DNA of 64,000 nucleotides from Clostridia bacterium (GTDB lineage: Bacteria > Bacillota > Clostridia > Oscillospirales > Acutalibacteraceae): the NCBI GenBank assembly GCA_900770255.1, contig CAAGJN010000067.1, forward strand, positions 38,689 to 102,688, given 5' to 3'. Positions 61,162 through 64,000 of the stretch are shown here, one piece after another. Both the position numbers and the translations under genes were made by a program. Position 1 is the first letter of the stretch. Each line of letters opens with the position of its first letter. The notes beneath the pieces were generated by a model that had not been told where the DNA came from, ran no database searches, and was given only the letters and a program-made list of their open reading frames with translations.

Positions 61162-61419
61162 TTACGCCTCGTTGAGGAGCTTTGCAAGAGCAGACTTCTT
61201 GCGAGCCGCATTGTTCTTATGAATAAGCCCCTTGGCGGCTGCCTGGTCAACCTTCTTGATAGCGACGGTGACAACTTCTTTCTTATCTGCTGCGTTTGTC
61301 TCAGCAGCAATGTGCGCCTTCTTGATGGCGGTCTTAAGGGCTGAATTGCGGGACTTGTTACGGGCGGCCTTTGTCTTGTTGACGATGACACGCTTCTTCG
61401 CTGACTTGATATTAGGCAT
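61162..61419 (-). CDS. rpsT: 30S ribosomal protein S20
   Basis: 85-residue, strongly basic, three-helix ribosomal protein binding 16S rRNA: 'PNIKSAKKRV', 'NKSRNSALKTAIKKA' and 'GLIHKNNAARKKSALAKLLN'. GGAGGT lies 8 bases before the ATG. Divergent from gpr, a common arrangement in Firmicutes. Confidence 0.98.
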   Translation of the reverse strand: MPNIKSAKKRVIVNKTKAARNKSRNSALKTAIKKAHIAAETNAADKKEVVTVAIKKVDQAAAKGLIHKNNAARKKSALAKLLNEA

Positions 61420-61563
61420 TTTTGCACCTCCTTCATCATACAGTTAATAATCTTATCATAGACTTCCTTAAAATGCAAGAGAAAAAAGAAAAAATTTTGT
61501 CTTTTCGGCGTGCGGACGTCATACATTATATAGGTCTTTAAACGTCGGGATCGGAGCAGAAAT

Positions 61564-62430
61564 ATGAATTTCAGAACAGACCTCGCGCTCGAGGTGCGTG
61601 AGAGCATCAAAAGCGAAGAGCTCGACGGAGTCGAGCATGAGACATTTGAGCGCGCAGACGCAACGATAACGCGCATAAGAGTTACCGACCGCCGCGGCGA
61701 GAACGCTCTTGGCAAGCCGAAGGGCGAATACATCACCGTTCAGGCGCAGTCGTTCGCCCGTTCGTCGCGCGTGAGCGACGAGCTCGTGGACACGGTAGCC
61801 GAAGAACTCAGCCGCCTGCTGCCGAGGGAGGGCGCGGTGCTCACGGCGGGGCTCGGCAACACGAATATAACTCCGGACGCACTCGGCCCCGAATTCATCA
61901 GAGGCGTATTCGTGACGCGGCATTTGAAAAAGGAGCTCTGCGACAAGCTGGGGCTCGGTCGCCTGCGCCCCGTCTCCGCAATAGCGCCCGGCGTGCTCGG
62001 TCAGACAGGCGTGGAGACCGGCGAGCTGCTGCTCGGCGCAGTCAAGGTCATAAGCCCCTGCGCGGTGATAGTGGTAGACGCTCTCGCGGCAAGGAAGCTC
62101 GAACGGCTCGGAAGCACGGTGCAGATATCGGACAGCGGCATAGTCCCCGGCTCCGGAGTCGGCAACTCGAGAGCTGAAATAAGCGAGCGCACGCTCGGAG
62201 TGCCCGTGATATCCATAGGCGTGCCGACGGTAGTTGACGCCGCGACGCTCGCCCGCGACGTCTCCGGCTCCCCGGTAAAGGAGATACAAAAAAGCGACGG
62301 CGAGATGATGGTGACTCCTAAGGAGATTGACATGCTCATCGAGCGCTGTTCGGCTCTGATCTCGCTGGCCGTAAACCGCGCTTTGCAGCCGGGGCTCAGT
62401 ATAAAGGATCTGGTTGAACTGACAAACTGA
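61564..62430 (+). CDS. gpr: GPR endopeptidase (germination protease)
   Basis: 288-residue aspartic-type protease that degrades small acid-soluble spore proteins during germination. Signatures: 'RTDLALEVRE' (propeptide and cleavage region), 'LTAGLGNTNITPDALGP', 'SAIAPGVLGQTGVETGE', 'VIVVDALAARKLERL' and 'DSGIVPGSGVGN'. It confirms that the organism makes spores. A -10-like CATTATA of forespore-sigma type lies at 61524-61530, but no matching -35 was seen. Confidence 0.97.
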   Translation: MNFRTDLALEVRESIKSEELDGVEHETFERADATITRIRVTDRRGENALGKPKGEYITVQAQSFARSSRVSDELVDTVAEELSRLLPREGAVLTAGLGNTNITPDALGPEFIRGVFVTRHLKKELCDKLGLGRLRPVSAIAPGVLGQTGVETGELLLGAVKVISPCAVIVVDALAARKLERLGSTVQISDSGIVPGSGVGNSRAEISERTLGVPVISIGVPTVVDAATLARDVSGSPVKEIQKSDGEMMVTPKEIDMLIERCSALISLAVNRALQPGLSIKDLVELTN

Positions 62431-62447
62431 TCCGAAAAGGCCAAATT

Positions 62448-62484
62448 GTTACAAAAATGTTACAATTGCCTATTTCTTTGTAAC
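62448..62484. promoter_or_regulatory. Repeated GTTACAA operator-like motif
   Basis: GTTACAA occurs at 62448-62454 and 62459-62465 (11 bases apart, one helical turn) and inverted as TTGTAAC at 62478-62484, upstream of the 31-residue peptide gene. It could be a regulator site. Confidence 0.35.
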
Positions 62485-62592
62485 CGTTTTGTATTCAACT
62501 GTAATTGTTTTGTGGTGGCTTTCACGCACGGATACGTATATACTATACTTGCAGGAAAGAGAATTACAACAACGATTAAGGAGGAAGAAGAA

Positions 62593-62688
62593 ATGGTATT
62601 ACAGGCATTAGGAATCATTTTGGTTTTGGCAATTGTCATGTCAGTCGCTGCGGTAGGCAGTTCAACCTCCGGCAGGACAGACCCGTAA
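62593..62688 (+). CDS. 31-residue hydrophobic peptide
   Basis: Very short open frame with a strong AAGGAGGAAG ribosome site and, farther upstream, a promoter-like TTTCAC-18-TATACT (about 62520-62550). The peptide has one hydrophobic helix ('LGIILVLAIVMSVAAVG') and a short polar C-terminus (SSTSGRTDP). It is followed by two hairpins, the second a clear terminator. The complete transcription unit suggests a real small membrane protein; the function is unknown. Confidence 0.6.
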   Translation: MVLQALGIILVLAIVMSVAAVGSSTSGRTDP

Positions 62689-62751
62689 AAAAATAATCGA
62701 TTTCCAGGTGTTTGCTGCCGCTTGTGCGGGTGGCAGCAATCAGTTCCCCAT

Positions 62752-62790
62752 CAGCCCCCAAAGCTCCGGTGCTTTGGGGGCTTTCTTTTG
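62752..62790 (+). terminator. Intrinsic terminator after the 31-residue peptide gene
   Basis: Stem AGCCCCCAAAGC / GCTTTGGGGGCT followed by TTCTTTT. Another hairpin, TTGCTGCC / GGCAGCAA, precedes it at 62712-62739. Confidence 0.88.
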
Positions 62791-62801
62791 CGTATTATAA
62801 A

Positions 62802-62831
62802 CGCCGCCGCCTGCTTCCGCAGGCGGCGGCG
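62802..62831 (-). terminator. GC-rich terminator after the minus-strand secreted protein gene
   Basis: A 13-bp perfect stem CGCCGCCGCCTGC / GCAGGCGGCGGCG with a TTCC loop; on the minus strand TTTATAATA follows. Confidence 0.75.
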
Positions 62832-62844
62832 CTGCTGTTTCACA

Positions 62845-63723
62845 TTATTTTATCTCTGCATAATGGCGGATGAATGCGTTGATGAACAACGGTCCCATAT
62901 CTAACGCGTGAAATACCGCGCCGTCGGCAGTCTCAAGGACTGTTATACCCTCGCCCTCGCTGCCCTGCGTAAGATTTCTGTCAAAATACTTTTCAGCCTC
63001 TCCCGTATTGGGATCTATCTTATAGACAGCCTGCGTCTCGTCATTAGTCGCGGCGTAGAGCTTGCCTTTATACATCTCTGCACCCTGAATGGAATGAACC
63101 GTCTGACTCAGCTCCACCGTCCCTACCGGCTCCATACCGGCTTTTATGTCATAGAAGATCAGCTTTTCTGCGTTCTTCGAATGGTCGAGCGTAATGAGCA
63201 GACCGCGTTCATTGTCCACCGTCACCCATGGCAGTCCGCGTGTATGGACCGTTTTATCGAGAACATAATATCTACCCGTATATCTGAGCGTATCCGCATC
63301 GTACACAACAACCGTCGGATATTCCCAGACCTTGCTGTCCTCAAGCCCGGCATAGATGCAGTTATCCGCCTTCGAGTAGCTGATGCCGCCGATATGCGCA
63401 AGGCCGTATTTGTCCTTGAGCTCCTGCGGAATCGCGAGCGGATTTGATTTGACGCGCGTAGTGCCGTCAAGCTCCGTCTTTGTCAGGCCCCATTTTGAGC
63501 TGAAATAATAATATTTTCCGTCCGTTGTGATGTCCTGAGAACGCTCCGCAGCTCCGATAAGCAGCACATTATCCTTTGATACCTCGGGATGCCGTTTGTC
63601 TGCCGAAAGCGCGTCGATACCGAGCGTAAGTGCCGAGAGAAGGGTCATAAACGCCGCAAGCGTCATAGCCGCAAGCCTTTTTAAAAGCAATACTGCGCTC
63701 TTCAGATATCCGATATAAATCAT
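62845..63723 (-). CDS. Putative exported beta-propeller-like protein
   Basis: 292-residue protein with an N-terminal hydrophobic segment (about 8-40) that acts as signal peptide or anchor. The rest shows repeated strand-rich units with patterns such as 'DITTDGKYYYFSS', 'VVVYDADTLRYTG', 'LITLDHSKN' and 'VYKIDPNTGEAEKYF', which suggest a beta-propeller of the kind that binds ligands outside the cell. No catalytic motif is seen. GGAAGG precedes the ATG at 63723. A paralogue lies directly upstream. Confidence 0.7.
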   Translation of the reverse strand: MIYIGYLKSAVLLLKRLAAMTLAAFMTLLSALTLGIDALSADKRHPEVSKDNVLLIGAAERSQDITTDGKYYYFSSKWGLTKTELDGTTRVKSNPLAIPQELKDKYGLAHIGGISYSKADNCIYAGLEDSKVWEYPTVVVYDADTLRYTGRYYVLDKTVHTRGLPWVTVDNERGLLITLDHSKNAEKLIFYDIKAGMEPVGTVELSQTVHSIQGAEMYKGKLYAATNDETQAVYKIDPNTGEAEKYFDRNLTQGSEGEGITVLETADGAVFHALDMGPLFINAFIRHYAEIK

Positions 63724-63748
63724 AATAAAACCTTCCAAATTAATAAAT

Positions 63749-63789
63749 AACGGCTCCACTTCCTTCTTCGATTAAAGCAGAGCCGTTAA
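63749..63789 (-). terminator. Putative terminator between the two paralogues
   Basis: Inverted repeat AACGGCTC / GAGCCGTT; on the minus strand it is followed by an AT-rich TATTTATT. Confidence 0.55.
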
Positions 63790-63872
63790 AACTTTATTAT
63801 TTTACAATGAAATAAAACCTAATCTGTAATATCTACAGATGCTGATAGGTCATTCACTGATAAACAGCACTA

Positions 63873-64000
63873 TTAGTCATCAAGTGCATAATGCCTAAAT
63901 GTCACATTAAGACGAATCTTTCCGGCAGCAATAACATGGAATAAAGAACCGTCTTCCATCGGAATGATTGTAACATCCTCAGCCTCGAAACCCGTACCGA
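63873..64000 (-). CDS. Paralogue of the preceding exported protein (5' part outside window)
   Basis: The last 41 codons of a minus-strand gene end with TAA at 63873-63875. The residues 'GFEAEDVTIIPMEDGSLFHV' and 'RLNVTFRHYALDD' align with the C-terminus of the 62845-63723 protein ('GSEGEGITVLETADGAVFHA', 'LFINAFIRHYAEIK'). The piece is more AT-rich in codon use than its neighbour. Most of the gene lies beyond the window. Confidence 0.7.
   Translation of the reverse strand, partial: GTGFEAEDVTIIPMEDGSLFHVIAAGKIRLNVTFRHYALDD

Overview
The window reads as a chromosomal segment of a spore-forming, Gram-positive member of the Clostridia, probably a gut-type relative of the Ruminococcaceae/Oscillospiraceae. 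This is inferred from the spore genes gpr and spoVAE, strong Shine-Dalgarno sites (GGAGG), Firmicutes-type protein families (Gls24, YloV/FakA, RbgA, YnzC, UPF0210), an S-box riboswitch, and a fairly high GC content with strongly GC-rich third codon positions. It is mostly housekeeping and biosynthetic DNA. I see no rRNA, tRNA, prophage, transposase or CRISPR array.

Layout. 1-4.7 kb: the end of a peptide/solute-binding protein gene, a small hypothetical gene, a DUF1893-DUF3267 pair, a HAD phosphatase and a secreted DUF4474 protein. 4.8-8.3 kb (minus): the protein quality-control block tig, clpP and clpX, in which trigger factor carries an unusual Lys/Ala-rich repeat tail. 8.5-12 kb: metallophosphoesterase, a small DUF1540 gene, threonine synthase and an M19 dipeptidase. 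12-18 kb (minus): the conserved cluster rplS, two signal peptidases, rbgA, a CapA lipoprotein, rnhB and yraN, interrupted by an AT-rich plus-strand gene whose N-terminus looks frameshifted. 18.2-20.8 kb: SAM-I riboswitch with metK, then a sirtuin overlapping a Cys-rich protein.

20.9-29 kb is the most interesting region. A consensus promoter drives a 40-codon leader peptide with 9 Tyr/Phe codons, followed by an intrinsic terminator, then aroF, tyrA, aroB, aroA, aroC, pheA and a fused aroE-aroK gene. This looks like ribosome-mediated attenuation of a nearly complete shikimate/Phe/Tyr operon. Only 3-dehydroquinate dehydratase is missing. tyrA also has its own promoter, placed so that its transcript would be leaderless.

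29-40 kb: a ceramidase-like protein, a UspA-like protein, ispE and a HisJ-type phosphatase, the ACT/UPF0210 pair, an RfbD-like reductase, then gls24-fakA-recG. 40-46 kb: rplM-rpsI; YnzC, a TtcA-like protein and a zinc-ribbon membrane protein; a cluster of DnaA-box-like sites; and metY with a phosphoglycerate-mutase-like gene that may be a homoserine kinase. 46-52 kb: a heterodimeric ABC exporter and a second two-gene ABC system. 52-60 kb (minus): GTP-type PEP carboxykinase, polA-lmwPTP-rimI-tsaD, nagA and acpP. 60-64 kb: spoVAE, a 59-residue Cys-tailed membrane protein, rpsT, gpr, a 31-residue membrane peptide gene and two tandem paralogous secreted proteins, the second cut by the window edge.
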